DNA of 64,000 nucleotides from Nocardia anaemiae NBRC 100462 (GCF_001612725.1 NZ_BDAZ01000017.1:124001-188000), one strand, 5' to 3'. Counted from the stretch's first letter, positions 25,927 through 35,239 are shown. Numbers and translations are program-made. The notes: generated by a model from the letters alone, not told the origin.

Positions 25927-26478
25927 TCAATCGGCGAGGTAGCGCAGCATCACCACGGTGTTGAAGTGCCTCGTCTCGGCCAATCGGAGCTGGATGCGCT
26001 TGTCCAGTGATGGGAACAGCGGTGTGCCGCCGCCGAGTACCACGGGCGAGAAGAACAGCTGGTACTCGTCGATGAGCCCGTGTGGCATCAGCGAGGCCGC
26101 CAGGCTCGCGCCACCGACCTCCATGACGCCATCGCCTCCGGCCTTGAGCCTGCGGACCTCCTCGACCGCGTTGTCACTGACCAGGGTGCTGTTCCAATGC
26201 ACCTCGGTGAGCGTCCGGGAGAAGACGACCTTGGGTTTCTCCGTCCAGAGCGCGCCGAACTCGCGCTCGATGCGCGACGCGTCCTCGGGCACGTGCGGCC
26301 AGTACTCGGCCATCAACTCATACAGGCGACGACCGTGCAGCGAGACCTCGATCTCGCGATACCTGTCGTTGTGGAACTGGTGCAGCTCCTCGTCCGGGAC
26401 AGTCCAGTCGATGCTGCCGTCACGGTCGTTGATGTAGCCGTCCAGGGATACGCCGAACGTGTAGATCAGTTTCCTCAT
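25927..26478 (-). CDS. Dihydrofolate reductase-like (RibD C-terminal fold) protein
   Basis: The product has 183 residues from ATG 26478. It shows the RibD_C/DHFR-like layout: MRKLIYTFGVSLDGYINDRDGSIDW at the start, LHGRRLYELMAEYWP, KPKVVFSRTLTEVHWNSTLV, MEVGGASLAASLMPHGLIDEYQL and a C-terminal SPVVLGGGTPLFP. Enzymes of this widespread group are NADPH-dependent reductases, mostly with unknown substrates and not true DHFR. No operon partner is seen. Confidence 0.85.
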   Translation of the reverse strand: MRKLIYTFGVSLDGYINDRDGSIDWTVPDEELHQFHNDRYREIEVSLHGRRLYELMAEYWPHVPEDASRIEREFGALWTEKPKVVFSRTLTEVHWNSTLVSDNAVEEVRRLKAGGDGVMEVGGASLAASLMPHGLIDEYQLFFSPVVLGGGTPLFPSLDKRIQLRLAETRHFNTVVMLRYLAD

Positions 26479-26957
26479 GACCGAGTAGACCCCCTACGCC
26501 CTCCAAACTCATCGGACCATACCCGGCGTTCAGCCATATCCGTTGGTTTTCGGCGATCTCACCAGTCGGCGACCCATGTCCGACAGCCGGGTACGGCAGA
26601 TTCCGGCGAGGTCGTCGGCCCCGTCCCGCGCCAGCTCGCATAGTGCAGGGACCGCCGGTAGTCACCAAATGACCAGCGCACAGCCTCCAGCGATATCGAC
26701 CACCAAGCTAGCGGACTGCCGTGCCCTTGGCAGGCCGCGACGGCGGCACGAATATTCCCAAGACTATGCATACACAGCGCTGAAAGCCGCTGCGGCACTG
26801 ATGAAGTCGCCGTAGTGGCAATGCGCCTCGAGGTCGAAATCGCCGCCACGGACCAGGTCACCGGCCAATAGGAACCGCCGACGATCTGCCTGCCTGCACT
26901 CCTTTGTCCACGCACGATACGAAGTCTGTCCGATGGTGACCGGTCGCGAGCCCGTGT
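26479..26957. other. Gene-poor stretch, possible remnants
   Basis: No intact gene is supported. On the minus strand around 26560-26915 a frame contains a helical stretch (AAVAACQGHGSPLAWWS ... SFGDYRRSLHYA) that looks like a piece of a TPR-type protein, and another frame near 26764-26880 reads as a coherent C-terminus. Both lack starts and continuity. Decayed DNA is the best description. Confidence 0.35.
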
Positions 26958-26987
26958 TTGGCGAGGTTCGGCGACACGCTCTATGAT
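26958..26987 (+). promoter_or_regulatory. Predicted promoter of first MoxR/VWA operon
   Basis: TTGGCG (26958-26963) and TATGAT (26982-26987) are separated by 18 bp, about 60 bp before the ATG at 27051. This is a reasonable housekeeping-type promoter; it has not been tested against alternatives. Confidence 0.4.
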
Positions 26988-27050
26988 CGGCGCGATGATG
27001 ATTCCTTGCGATCGCAGATTGGGGGTCCCGTTCGTCCAAGGTGAGTGCTG

Positions 27051-28415
27051 ATGCTCGCTGCGAAGACGAATGCGGACGATTCCCGCCTTTCCTTCTGGCC
27101 GCGCGTGCGCGAGTTCGCCGTGCCGCCCTCCATGATCGAGACAGCTACCGCTCGGCGTCGCGCCGGAGATTGGGCCGGGGCCTGTGCGGCCGCCGGTTTC
27201 GATGTCGATCTCGATTTACGTTCTATGGCAAGGGCTTACGGCCGGGAGTTGGTGGCCGAGGTCCGGTCCGATCTCCGGCATTTGGCCCCGGATCTACTGC
27301 GCTGGCACCTGCCGAGGGTTGCTCCGGATGGTTTGCTCCGGCCGGGATTGACGATCACGCTCGCTCGTTACCCCCGTGGCAGAGCCGGTTTCGTGCATCT
27401 AGTGGTCCGAACCGCGCCAGCTTGGGCGGATGCCGGGCAGCGGGTCGGCCTTGCGCTGTGGGATGGGCCCGGAACCGCAAGCGGCTTGCATCCGCATCCC
27501 CGGCCGGACCGGCGTTTCCGGATGGATCTGCACCGTCACCTCTGGGATGCGCGCAGGGCCGACGAGCTGAGAGTACGGTGCGGAGCCGAACCGGGCGCCG
27601 ACCGGTCGGCGCTGGACCCGGCTCTCCTGGAGATTGTGCCGCCCGATCGCGGCTACGCCGTTGATCGCTGGGGCGCCGAGGCGCGAATCCTGCTCGATTC
27701 CGAAGCGCGGCAGGAGAATACGTTTCTGGTGCGGCTGGGTGCCCGACAACGGGTGATCGCCCAACTGGGGCCTGCTGGCGTGCGGATCGCGGCGGCATAT
27801 CCGGCCGGAGCTGTCTCCGCGCTTCCGGTGCTGCCCGACGCCGCGACCTGGCAACCACCCGACCTGGAACTGCTTCGCACCGACGTGATCTCGCTCGATC
27901 CGCTGCATCCGCTGGTCGCCGCGGCGCTGGCGCCGGACTATTCGCCGAGCGAATTCCTCCGGGGACCAACCCGAGCGGAGCGAACGCACCTGGTGGAATG
28001 CGGCGGCGAGCAACATCGAATCGGCCTGGTCGACGGTGCGCTGACCGCGCTGGACCACGACCCAGGCGAGATCCGGCGCGAGGAACTCCTGGCCGCCTTG
28101 ACCGGCACCCCGCTGCCCTGCCTGCAGGCCATCGATCTGGCACACCGCCAACCGGACTGCCTCACAGGCGTTCGCGAACGTCTCGCACATGGCGACGTCG
28201 CAGGCGCGATCTGCGTCGTCGAAAGCCTGCTCGGTCCCCAAGCGATCCTGCGCGACGGCGCTCTCCGGGATGAACTGACAGCCACCGCGCAACAGCGAAT
28301 CACCCACGGGCTCTATCGATCCGGGCTGTCCGAATCGCAACTCGCCCCGGACTACCCCGGCGCTCGCCGTCCACGGGATCGCCGCGCGCACCCGCGCAAC
28401 GCGACGACCTACTAA
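27051..28415 (+). CDS. Hypothetical protein upstream of MoxR/VWA pair
   Basis: The product has 454 residues from ATG 27051, which has AAGGTGAG five bases upstream; GTG 27045 is in frame. No known motif is recognised. It is soluble, with a basic, Arg-rich N-terminal half (ATARRRAGDWAGACAAAGFDV), a predicted beta-rich middle (RVGLALWDGPGTASGLHPHP) and a C-terminal part that ends in a low-complexity Arg/Pro tail. The N-terminal phrase on gating by rounds of GDWAGAC resembles proteins that accompany actinobacterial AAA/VWA pairs. Its 125-bp spacing to the MoxR gene on the same strand suggests a common transcript. It may be the specific client or adaptor of the pair (inference). Confidence 0.7.
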   Translation: MLAAKTNADDSRLSFWPRVREFAVPPSMIETATARRRAGDWAGACAAAGFDVDLDLRSMARAYGRELVAEVRSDLRHLAPDLLRWHLPRVAPDGLLRPGLTITLARYPRGRAGFVHLVVRTAPAWADAGQRVGLALWDGPGTASGLHPHPRPDRRFRMDLHRHLWDARRADELRVRCGAEPGADRSALDPALLEIVPPDRGYAVDRWGAEARILLDSEARQENTFLVRLGARQRVIAQLGPAGVRIAAAYPAGAVSALPVLPDAATWQPPDLELLRTDVISLDPLHPLVAAALAPDYSPSEFLRGPTRAERTHLVECGGEQHRIGLVDGALTALDHDPGEIRREELLAALTGTPLPCLQAIDLAHRQPDCLTGVRERLAHGDVAGAICVVESLLGPQAILRDGALRDELTATAQQRITHGLYRSGLSESQLAPDYPGARRPRDRRAHPRNATTY

Positions 28416-28540
28416 CCGCCAGAGCAAAGCGCTCCGGACTGCTTCCCGATCTTTGCGACTACTGCGCACCGCCGCGCGGCACGACCGCCTACTTCTCACA
28501 GCCGTATCCGTTAATCCTCCTCCAACACAAGGTGATTCAT

Positions 28541-29779
28541 ATGTCTGCTGCTGTCACGCCCGCCACCAACTGCGCGGCTCACGCCTCCCAACTCGATATC
28601 GCCGCCGATCTGCTGACACTGCTCGGCGAGGCCACCACCGAACCGCGCCTCAACATCCAACTGGAGGCCCTAACCCTGGCGGTGGCCGCTGACCTGCCGG
28701 TGCTGCTGTGGGGTGAGCCGGGAATCGGTAAGACCGCGGCCCTCACGCAGCTCGCCGAAACCTTGGATCTTCCGCTGACCACGGTGATCGCGAGCGTCCA
28801 TGAGCCGTCGGACTTTTCGGGCCTGCCGATCATCGGCGACAACCCGTCGGAGCACGGTGTTCCGATGGCGCCACCGGACTGGGCGGTGCGATTGGTCCGG
28901 GCGGGCCGGGGCCTGCTGTTCCTCGACGAGCTGTCCACCGCGCCGCCCGCCGTGCAGGCTGCCCTGCTGCGGCTCGTGCTGGAGCGGCGGATCGGTGCAC
29001 TGAAGCTGCCGCCCGGCGTACGGATCGTGGCCGCAGCCAATCCGCGCACCTCGGCGGCCGACGGCTGGGAGCTGAGCCCGCCGCTGGCCAATCGGTTCGT
29101 GCACCTGCAATGGGTGCACGATCACGATGTGGTCGTGCGGGGTCTCGGCGGCACCTGGCCGCGTGCGACACTGCCGCAGCTCGACCCGGAAAAGCTCACG
29201 GAGGCAGTGGCATTCGCGCGTCGCGCGGTGTGCGTGCTGCTCGCGGCGCGCCCGAAGCTCGTGCATCAGATGCCGAGCAGTGAAGCGCGCCGGGGTGGCG
29301 CCTGGGCTTCGCCGCGCAGTTGGGAGATGACCCTGCGGCTGATCGCATTCGCCACCGCCGCGGGGTCTTCCAGGGATGTGCTGTCGCTGTTGGTCCGGGG
29401 CGCGGTCGGGGATGGACCGGGTTTCGAATTGCTGACCAGCATGGACCGGATGGACCTCCCGGACCCGGAGACGCTGCTGGCCGATCCGGCGGGCGCTGAG
29501 CTACCCGAGCGCGGGGATCTGCGCCAGGCCGTGCTCGACGCTGTGGTCGCGGCGGTGCGTAAGCGCCCGGAGCGATCCCGCTGGGATGCGGCGTGGGTGC
29601 TGCTGGTCAGGGCGGTCGAAACCGGCGCGCCGGATCTGGTGGTCATCCCCGCGACCACGCTCGCCACACTGCGCCAAGGAAATTGGGAAGTCCCCGCGGC
29701 GATCGAGAAGCTGGCGGGCGTGGTGTCGGTGTCGCAGCGCGCGGATCGCGCCGCCGATCTCGTGCGGGCGGCCCGATGA
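28541..29779 (+). CDS. MoxR-type AAA+ ATPase (system 1)
   Basis: The product has 412 residues from ATG 28541, six bases after AGGTG. AAA+ elements are LLWGEPGIGKTAAL (Walker A, ~residue 57), GLLFLDELSTAPPAVQAAL (Walker B, ~125), RIVAAANPRTSAADGWELSPPLANRF (sensor 1 and arginine-finger region, in parts). MoxR ATPases act with VWA proteins as chaperone-like machines that insert metals or remodel complexes. Its stop overlaps the start of the VWA gene by four bases (ATGA), so the two are a translation-coupled pair. Confidence 0.9.
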   Translation: MSAAVTPATNCAAHASQLDIAADLLTLLGEATTEPRLNIQLEALTLAVAADLPVLLWGEPGIGKTAALTQLAETLDLPLTTVIASVHEPSDFSGLPIIGDNPSEHGVPMAPPDWAVRLVRAGRGLLFLDELSTAPPAVQAALLRLVLERRIGALKLPPGVRIVAAANPRTSAADGWELSPPLANRFVHLQWVHDHDVVVRGLGGTWPRATLPQLDPEKLTEAVAFARRAVCVLLAARPKLVHQMPSSEARRGGAWASPRSWEMTLRLIAFATAAGSSRDVLSLLVRGAVGDGPGFELLTSMDRMDLPDPETLLADPAGAELPERGDLRQAVLDAVVAAVRKRPERSRWDAAWVLLVRAVETGAPDLVVIPATTLATLRQGNWEVPAAIEKLAGVVSVSQRADRAADLVRAAR

Positions 29780-30999
29780 CGGTTCAGAAATTGGATCTGG
29801 AGAAGCTCTTCGCCGCCCGGCTGTACGCCGTCCGCGTCCGGCCTTACTTGGCGACCGCCCTGTTCGCTCTGCACATCGTCGAATCGCACCGCGTCCCGAC
29901 CATGAGTGTGGACCGGTACTGGCGCTGCTACGTTTCGCCCGCGTTCGTGAACAGCATGCCCGTCGAGGAATTGGCCGGGGTCTTGGTGCACGAAGTCTCG
30001 CACCTGCTGCGTGACCATCACGGCCGCGGTGAGCGCTTCGCCCGCGAGCACGAGCTCAGCGGCCCTGGGGAACGGCTGCGTATGAATATCGCCGCGGATT
30101 TCGAGATCAACGACGACATCTTCGGCGACGGACTGGTCCGCCCGGAGGGCGCGATCCTGCCCGCCGACATCGACTTGCCCGCAGGCAAACTCATGGAGGA
30201 GTATCTGCGGGAGTTCCGGTTCGGGTCATACACGCCGGGCATGGCGTGGCTCGATTGCGGCAGCGGTGCCGACGGCCTGGAACGCGAATGGGAGCTGGGC
30301 CCACTCGCCGCGGATGGCCTCAGCGAACAAGAACGCGATGGCGTGCGCTTCCGGGTCGCGCAGGGCATCATCGGCCGCCCGGGCAACGTGCCCGAAGGGT
30401 GGCGGCGCTGGGCGCAGGAAGCATTTCATCCACCGCAGCCGTGGCGCGACCTACTCGGCGCGGCACTTCGGTCTGCCGTCTCCGCGCCCGGGGTCGGCGA
30501 GGACTACACCTACGGCCGACCCGCGCGACGCTCGGCCGGTGTTCCAGGTGTCATCTTGCCGAGCCTGCGGCGCACGCCACCTCGCGTAAGCGTGATCATC
30601 GATACCTCCGGTTCGGTCAGCGACGCCGAACTCGGCAGCGCCCTCCTCGAAGTGACCGCCATCTGCCGCGCCGCGGGCGGCCGCCGCGACCTGGTCACCG
30701 TCTTCTCCTGCGACGCGGCCGCCCGGATCGCACACCCGCTCTGCGCGGCCGAGGGCATACCGCTGGTGGGCGGCGGCGGAACCGACCTACGCACCGGCTT
30801 CGCCAAAGCCCTTCGCGCCCAACCTCGTCCGGATGTCGTCGTGGTCCTCACCGACGGTCAAACGCCCTGGCCCGAGACCAAGCCGAGTTGCCGCACCGTC
30901 GTGGGCCTGTTCCGCCGGGCCGTGTCGTGGAGCGAACGCGATCCCGACTACGTTCCGGACAGACCACCAGCGTGGGCGCGAGTCGTCGAAATCGGCTAG
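29776..30999 (+). CDS. VWA-domain protein with N-terminal zincin-like HExxH domain (system 1)
   Basis: The product has 407 residues from ATG 29776. The N-terminal part carries VLVHEVSHLLRDHHGR (HExxH at ~72) followed by MNIAADFEINDDI, the pattern of the putative metallopeptidase domain found with such VWA proteins (DUF2201 type). The C-terminal VWA domain has the MIDAS site IIDTSGSVSD (~276) with GGGGTDLRTGF and VVLTDGQTPWP. It is predicted to be cytosolic. Working with the MoxR ATPase, it may present or process a client protein; peptidase activity is inferred from the motif only. Confidence 0.88.
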   Translation: MTVQKLDLEKLFAARLYAVRVRPYLATALFALHIVESHRVPTMSVDRYWRCYVSPAFVNSMPVEELAGVLVHEVSHLLRDHHGRGERFAREHELSGPGERLRMNIAADFEINDDIFGDGLVRPEGAILPADIDLPAGKLMEEYLREFRFGSYTPGMAWLDCGSGADGLEREWELGPLAADGLSEQERDGVRFRVAQGIIGRPGNVPEGWRRWAQEAFHPPQPWRDLLGAALRSAVSAPGVGEDYTYGRPARRSAGVPGVILPSLRRTPPRVSVIIDTSGSVSDAELGSALLEVTAICRAAGGRRDLVTVFSCDAAARIAHPLCAAEGIPLVGGGGTDLRTGFAKALRAQPRPDVVVVLTDGQTPWPETKPSCRTVVGLFRRAVSWSERDPDYVPDRPPAWARVVEIG

Positions 31000-31004
31000 C
31001 CCGG

Positions 31005-31064
31005 TACTGCTACATCCGCGGCCCCGAGGGCATCATCATCGGGCTGGTCGAGGAGCTCAACTGA
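31005..31064 (+). pseudogene. C-terminal remnant of a VOC/glyoxalase-family gene
   Basis: Directly after the VWA stop a 19-codon stretch reads YCYIRGPEGIIIGLVEELN and then a stop. This closely matches the end of glyoxalase/bleomycin-resistance (VOC) proteins, whose last strand carries the metal-binding Glu. The rest of the gene is absent, so it is a relic. Confidence 0.5.
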
Positions 31065-31077
31065 AGTAGATTGCCAG

Positions 31078-31542
31078 TCAGCGCAGGACGAATATGTTGT
31101 ACTCGGCGCCGTCGGTGGTGGCGTTGAACGTGGAAACGTACTCGAAGCCAAGGGATTCCACGACGCGGCGGGCGCGGGTGTTGAAGGCCGCCACTGTCAC
31201 GCGAAAGGCCGCGGGGCAGAAATGCTCGCGACCATAGGCCAGCCCTGTCGCGATCGCCTGCCTGCCCAAGCCCCTGCCGAGGCCGGTGAGGTCGGGCCGC
31301 AGGCCGCCGCCGGTATCGAGGGCCGAGTCGTCGTACGCGCCGCCAGGGACGCGGCCGTCGAGGCCGAAGGAGCGGAAGCCGAGCAGCGCGCCCTCGTCGT
31401 TCACGAGCGCGCGGAAGCCATTCGCGGGATCGGTGAAGTAGGCCGGATCGGCACCGATGAGGTCATAGGAACGATACGGCGGTGGATAGCGCCACGTGGT
31501 CATCTCGGCCGCGAACTCGGAGGTCATCTGGACGATGCGCAC
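31078..31542 (-). CDS. GNAT-family N-acetyltransferase
   Basis: The product has ~154 residues from GTG 31542; ATG 31527 is the main alternative, and the frame stays open much further upstream without homology. GNAT features are TTWRYPPPYRSYDL near the start, ALLGFRSFGLDGRVPGG, the acetyl-CoA loop LTGLGRGLGRQAIATGLAYG (Q/RxxGxG/A type) and the final AAFNTRARRVVESLGFEYVS. It would transfer an acetyl group from acetyl-CoA to an amine; the substrate is unknown. It is convergent with the first MoxR/VWA operon. Confidence 0.85.
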   Translation of the reverse strand: MRIVQMTSEFAAEMTTWRYPPPYRSYDLIGADPAYFTDPANGFRALVNDEGALLGFRSFGLDGRVPGGAYDDSALDTGGGLRPDLTGLGRGLGRQAIATGLAYGREHFCPAAFRVTVAAFNTRARRVVESLGFEYVSTFNATTDGAEYNIFVLR

Positions 31543-31964
31543 GCGCTCAGCCAACCCGCTCTCATTTCTGCCCGTCAATGCCTTTCCACCTTCTTCACGG
31601 TGCGTGGACCGGGTAGCCCAAGGCTGCGCCCTTACCCAACTCAGTGCTGGACCAGCCCGCCGACGGGAACAGCTGTGGTGCGTGCGAGTGATCCCCGTAC
31701 CCCGGCGGACGCACCGGATTTGCGGGGTCGTCCCACGGGTGTGCTGGTCGGGCGGCGCGGTCGCTGACGCCACTTGCATCGCAAATGCATTGCGGGGAAC
31801 GGGAATAGGGCATTTTCGTGCGCGACGCTCGCAGTTCATCGTGATCCGGCAAGTAGGCCTGGAGGGCGCGAAGTGTTGCTCACCAGCCGATTCGGGCTTG
31901 GGACCGCACTTGTCGGTGCCCTCACCTATCTTGGGCGCATCGTGATCGATCGGGAGGGAGAACG
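31543..31964. other. Intergenic stretch before second MoxR/VWA operon
   Basis: Nothing convincing is coded here. It must hold the start region of the GNAT gene (minus strand) and the promoter for the plus-strand operon that begins at 31965 with a strong GGGAGGGAG ribosome binding site. Confidence 0.5.
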
Positions 31965-32474
31965 ATGGCCTCGAATCCGAGTGCCACGCCGGATGATTCG
32001 GCATGGGAAAGCGTTTCTGTCGTGCGGGTTCTGCCCGCCGTCGCACCGCGCAAACTGAACAAGGTGCCGTTCGTGGAGCTGGCCGACGGACGCCTCCAGG
32101 GTGTGGTGTCGAGTGGCTCCGATATTTCACGCGTGTACGTGGCGTCGGTGACGGCTGCGACGCATGGGCTGAGCTGTAGCACCAATAACAACCGGCCGTG
32201 CGGTGGGTTGAACCAAGGGTGGGTCTGCAAGCATCTGGACGCACTCATCGACGAAGCGGTGCTCCAGTACGGGCAGGACCGGGTGGCGCGCTTCCTGCGT
32301 GTCGAGGTCCCTGAGGGCGTCCGAGTCGCGCACTGCCTCAATGGAACTCGGGACCCGGCTCCGGCCGCCGCGGTGTTCAGCCGGTTCCTGCGGCATCTGA
32401 CCTACCTGGAACTGCCGGGTAGCGCGACGCCGATCCCGGAACTGCACTGGTTCCCGGCGGGGGTGGGTCGCTGA
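31965..32474 (+). CDS. SWIM-type zinc-finger protein (system 2)
   Basis: The product has 169 residues from ATG 31965, just after GGGAGGGAG. The Cys pattern LSCSTNNNRPCGG ... WVCKHLDALI fits a SWIM zinc finger (CxnC, then CxH), which mediates protein or DNA contacts. N-terminal and C-terminal flanks are short. The next gene starts in the stop codon (TGATG), so it is co-translated. In E. coli yehQ a SWIM finger opens a single long protein; here it seems to be a separate small gene. Family assignment of the finger is good, the role in the complex is inference. Confidence 0.75.
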   Translation: MASNPSATPDDSAWESVSVVRVLPAVAPRKLNKVPFVELADGRLQGVVSSGSDISRVYVASVTAATHGLSCSTNNNRPCGGLNQGWVCKHLDALIDEAVLQYGQDRVARFLRVEVPEGVRVAHCLNGTRDPAPAAAVFSRFLRHLTYLELPGSATPIPELHWFPAGVGR

Positions 32475-33850
32475 TGCAGGCTGTACAGCTAGCCGCACTG
32501 GCGGATGCGCCCGCTGGCGTCGCGGCGGCCCTTGACGCGGTGAGCGGCTTCGATACCGCGCTGGTCAACGGCTTCGCCCGGGTTTCCGAACCGCAGCGCG
32601 CGGCACTGGCGGCGCTGGCCGCAGCCGTGGCGGGTTCGCCACTGGCCGAGGCGGTGGCGGCGGCGGTGTCGAAGGTGAACACAGGGGCGATCGGCACGGA
32701 TGAGCTGTCGGGGCTGGCTGCCGCCCGTGCCGCCCTGCTGGGCGCGGTGCACGACGCATTGGTCGACCAGGCCGATAAAGCACTGGGCCGCAATCGATCC
32801 GAGTGGACATCCGCGCCGGAGGTCGCCACCCCGAGCCCGCTCGCGGCGGGTTCCCGCGCCTGGCTGGGCGAACTGGCCATCGCCGGATGGCGCGGCGTGG
32901 ACCAGGACCTGGTGGCGGCCGCCGACCAAACCGTGGAGTCGCTGCTGGCAGACCCCGAGCTGCGACGGCTGGCGACGCTGCTGGACGGCTTCACCGCCGA
33001 ACTGGGCGCCTGCACACCGATCGCCACCATGGACCGAGTGCCCGCGCGACGCTGGGCCGATCTGTGGACGCGTGCACTGCTGCTGTCCTGGCGCGGCGCG
33101 GAATCCGCTGTGACCGAGTCGGTTTCAGGTCGGCTGCTGCCGCTGGGCGTGGACCTACACGAGCACGGGACCGCCATCCAGGCCCAGGTGCACGGCGTGC
33201 TGGAGATCGCGGGCGCACCGGCCCGTCGGGTGCGGGTATCGGTGGCCGCAGCCAAAGTGGACACCATTGTGGGACCGGCGGTTTGGCAATTGCTGGGTGC
33301 GCACCGGCAGTTGCTCACCGCGCTGGCCGAGCAGCGGGCACTGGAACTCACCGACATGCCGCTGACGGCGACCGGTGACCTGCTGTGGGATGACGATCGG
33401 GCAAAGGCCGGGGAGGCCGCCGATCCGTTCGTCACCGCCACCGTGCAGCTGCCGCAGGCGCAGGCCCCGGCCGTCGCGCCGCTGGATCGCGATCCGGTGC
33501 ACATCGCCGAACCGGTTCTGCTCGAGGGGTACCGATTCCGCGATGGCACAATGGAATTGGGCGAGCAGCGGATTCGAGTGGAACTGGACGCGCTGCCATC
33601 CGCCGGTCCGCTCACACCAGCCGCGGTGACCGCCTCCAGCACTCTGATCGGATTGCTGCGCTGGGATACCGGCGGCTGGTCGGTGCGACCGCTGGCCATG
33701 CGGCGCAAGGTCAAGAGCGCACTCACCGCCTTCCACAACGGTGACTGGGCGCTAGGACCGACCGATCCGAAAGTCGCCAAGGCACAGGCCAAGTCGGGCG
33801 ATGCCGTGGCGGTGTTGCGCGAACGCGCGGGACGGTTGCTGCGCAATTGA
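32474..33850 (+). CDS. Helical protein of MoxR/VWA system 2, unknown domain
   Basis: The product has 458 residues. It is rich in Ala and Leu and looks mostly helical in the first half (AALADAPAGVAAALDAV, SPLAEAVAAAVSKVNTG), then contains a mixed region with LHEHGTAIQAQVHGVLEIAG. No catalytic motif is seen. By position between the SWIM gene and the VWA gene it takes the place of the C-terminal part of YehQ-like proteins. Its stop TGA overlaps the TTG start of the VWA gene. Likely a scaffold or adaptor within the ATPase-VWA complex. Confidence 0.7.
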   Translation: MQAVQLAALADAPAGVAAALDAVSGFDTALVNGFARVSEPQRAALAALAAAVAGSPLAEAVAAAVSKVNTGAIGTDELSGLAAARAALLGAVHDALVDQADKALGRNRSEWTSAPEVATPSPLAAGSRAWLGELAIAGWRGVDQDLVAAADQTVESLLADPELRRLATLLDGFTAELGACTPIATMDRVPARRWADLWTRALLLSWRGAESAVTESVSGRLLPLGVDLHEHGTAIQAQVHGVLEIAGAPARRVRVSVAAAKVDTIVGPAVWQLLGAHRQLLTALAEQRALELTDMPLTATGDLLWDDDRAKAGEAADPFVTATVQLPQAQAPAVAPLDRDPVHIAEPVLLEGYRFRDGTMELGEQRIRVELDALPSAGPLTPAAVTASSTLIGLLRWDTGGWSVRPLAMRRKVKSALTAFHNGDWALGPTDPKVAKAQAKSGDAVAVLRERAGRLLRN

Positions 33851-35226
33851 CTACTACATCGCGAAGCGATTCCATCGGGATGACGGCTGGGCCGAATCAC
33901 GAGACGCGCCGACAGATCCTGTACTGGCGTCTCCTGGCCGGTGTGTTCACCGGGGATCAGCAACCGACGCTCGAACAGGCGAGCGCGGGCATCGTCGACG
34001 ATCTGGGGCTACCGCTGGCCGTGCTCGATCCGGGCATTTCCATCGACAATGTGGTGCAACGCTATCCGGAGATGAAGGCGGAGTTCGAAAGCCTCGACTT
34101 CTCCGAGGCCGTCGACTCCGCAACCGAGACCGTAGATTCCGCAGCCAGGACCGATGCCGTGGCCGATTCGCCCCGGCGCGTTGGCGTGGCCGATGTCCGT
34201 ACCGCCGCACTGGTTTCCAAGCTGCTGCTGAACGTCTTCGCCACCGGCTCCGGCCAAGTCAGCGCCACCCAACTGGCGGGCTGGCAGTCCGACGCCAACT
34301 GGCTGCGCCGCAGTCTGGGCGAGGAGCAGGCCTGCGCCGTGCAGGGCGTGCTCACCGGTCTGGAAGGCGAACTGGTGTCCCGCATGCGGCTGCGCGAAGT
34401 GCTGGCCGATCCGCACCTGGCCGCCCAGCTCACTCCGAGCATGTCGCTCATCGAGCAACTGTTGCGCGACAAGCATAATCTGTCCGGCGTGGCCCTGGCC
34501 AATGCCAAGCGCCTCATCCGCCGCTACATCGACGAGATCGCCGAAGTCCTGCGCACCCAGGTGCAGCAGACCAGCGTCGGTTCCGTCGACCGCACGGTCG
34601 CGCCCAAGCGGATCCTGTCCAACCTGGACGTGGACCGGACCATCTGGAAGAACCTGCCCAACTGGAATCCCCAGGACGAGCGTCTCTACGTCGACCGGCT
34701 CTACTACCGCCAGACCGCCAAGCGCACCGTCCCCGCCAGGATGGTCGTGGTGGTGGACCAGTCCGGTTCCATGGTCGACTCCATGGTGAACTGCACCATT
34801 CTGGCGTCGATATTCGCAGGCCTGCCCAAGGTGGACGTGCATCTCATCGCCTACGACACCCGCGCCCTGGATCTGACCCCGTGGGTGCACGACCCGTTCG
34901 AGGTGCTGTTGCGGACCAATCTCGGCGGCGGCAACGACGGCCCGGTCGCCATGGCCATGGCTCAGCCCAAGATCATCGACCCGAAGAACACTGTGCTGGT
35001 GTGGATTTCGGACTTCTACGAGTTCGACCGCTCCCAGCCGTTGTTCGAGGCCATGGAGGCGGTGCACCGCTCCGGGGTGAAGCTCATCCCGGTTGGCTCG
35101 GTGAACAGCTCCGGCCACCAGAGCGTCAACCCGTGGTTCCGTGAACGGTTCAAAAACCTTGGCACCCCGGTGATTTCCGGACGCATCCAGAAGCTCGTGC
35201 ACGAACTCAAGAACTTTCTCGACTAG
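33847..35226 (+). CDS. VWA-domain protein (system 2, CoxE/YehP-like)
   Basis: The product has 459 residues from TTG 33847, which overlaps the upstream stop; ATG 33880 is an alternative start. The first ~290 residues are a helical region typical of VWA partners of MoxR ATPases. The VWA domain follows with a complete MIDAS: VVVDQSGSMVDSM (~304), GGGNDG and VWISDFYEFD. No transmembrane segment is present, so it acts in the cytosol with the MoxR ATPase encoded 13 bp downstream. In E. coli the equivalent is YehP. Confidence 0.88.
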   Translation: MTTTSRSDSIGMTAGPNHETRRQILYWRLLAGVFTGDQQPTLEQASAGIVDDLGLPLAVLDPGISIDNVVQRYPEMKAEFESLDFSEAVDSATETVDSAARTDAVADSPRRVGVADVRTAALVSKLLLNVFATGSGQVSATQLAGWQSDANWLRRSLGEEQACAVQGVLTGLEGELVSRMRLREVLADPHLAAQLTPSMSLIEQLLRDKHNLSGVALANAKRLIRRYIDEIAEVLRTQVQQTSVGSVDRTVAPKRILSNLDVDRTIWKNLPNWNPQDERLYVDRLYYRQTAKRTVPARMVVVVDQSGSMVDSMVNCTILASIFAGLPKVDVHLIAYDTRALDLTPWVHDPFEVLLRTNLGGGNDGPVAMAMAQPKIIDPKNTVLVWISDFYEFDRSQPLFEAMEAVHRSGVKLIPVGSVNSSGHQSVNPWFRERFKNLGTPVISGRIQKLVHELKNFLD

Positions 35227-35239
35227 GAGACCAGCCATC

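Noticed and set aside
26479..27050. Small coding genes in the gap before the MoxR/VWA operon
   Set aside because: Candidate frames lack starts, ribosome binding sites and recognisable domains.
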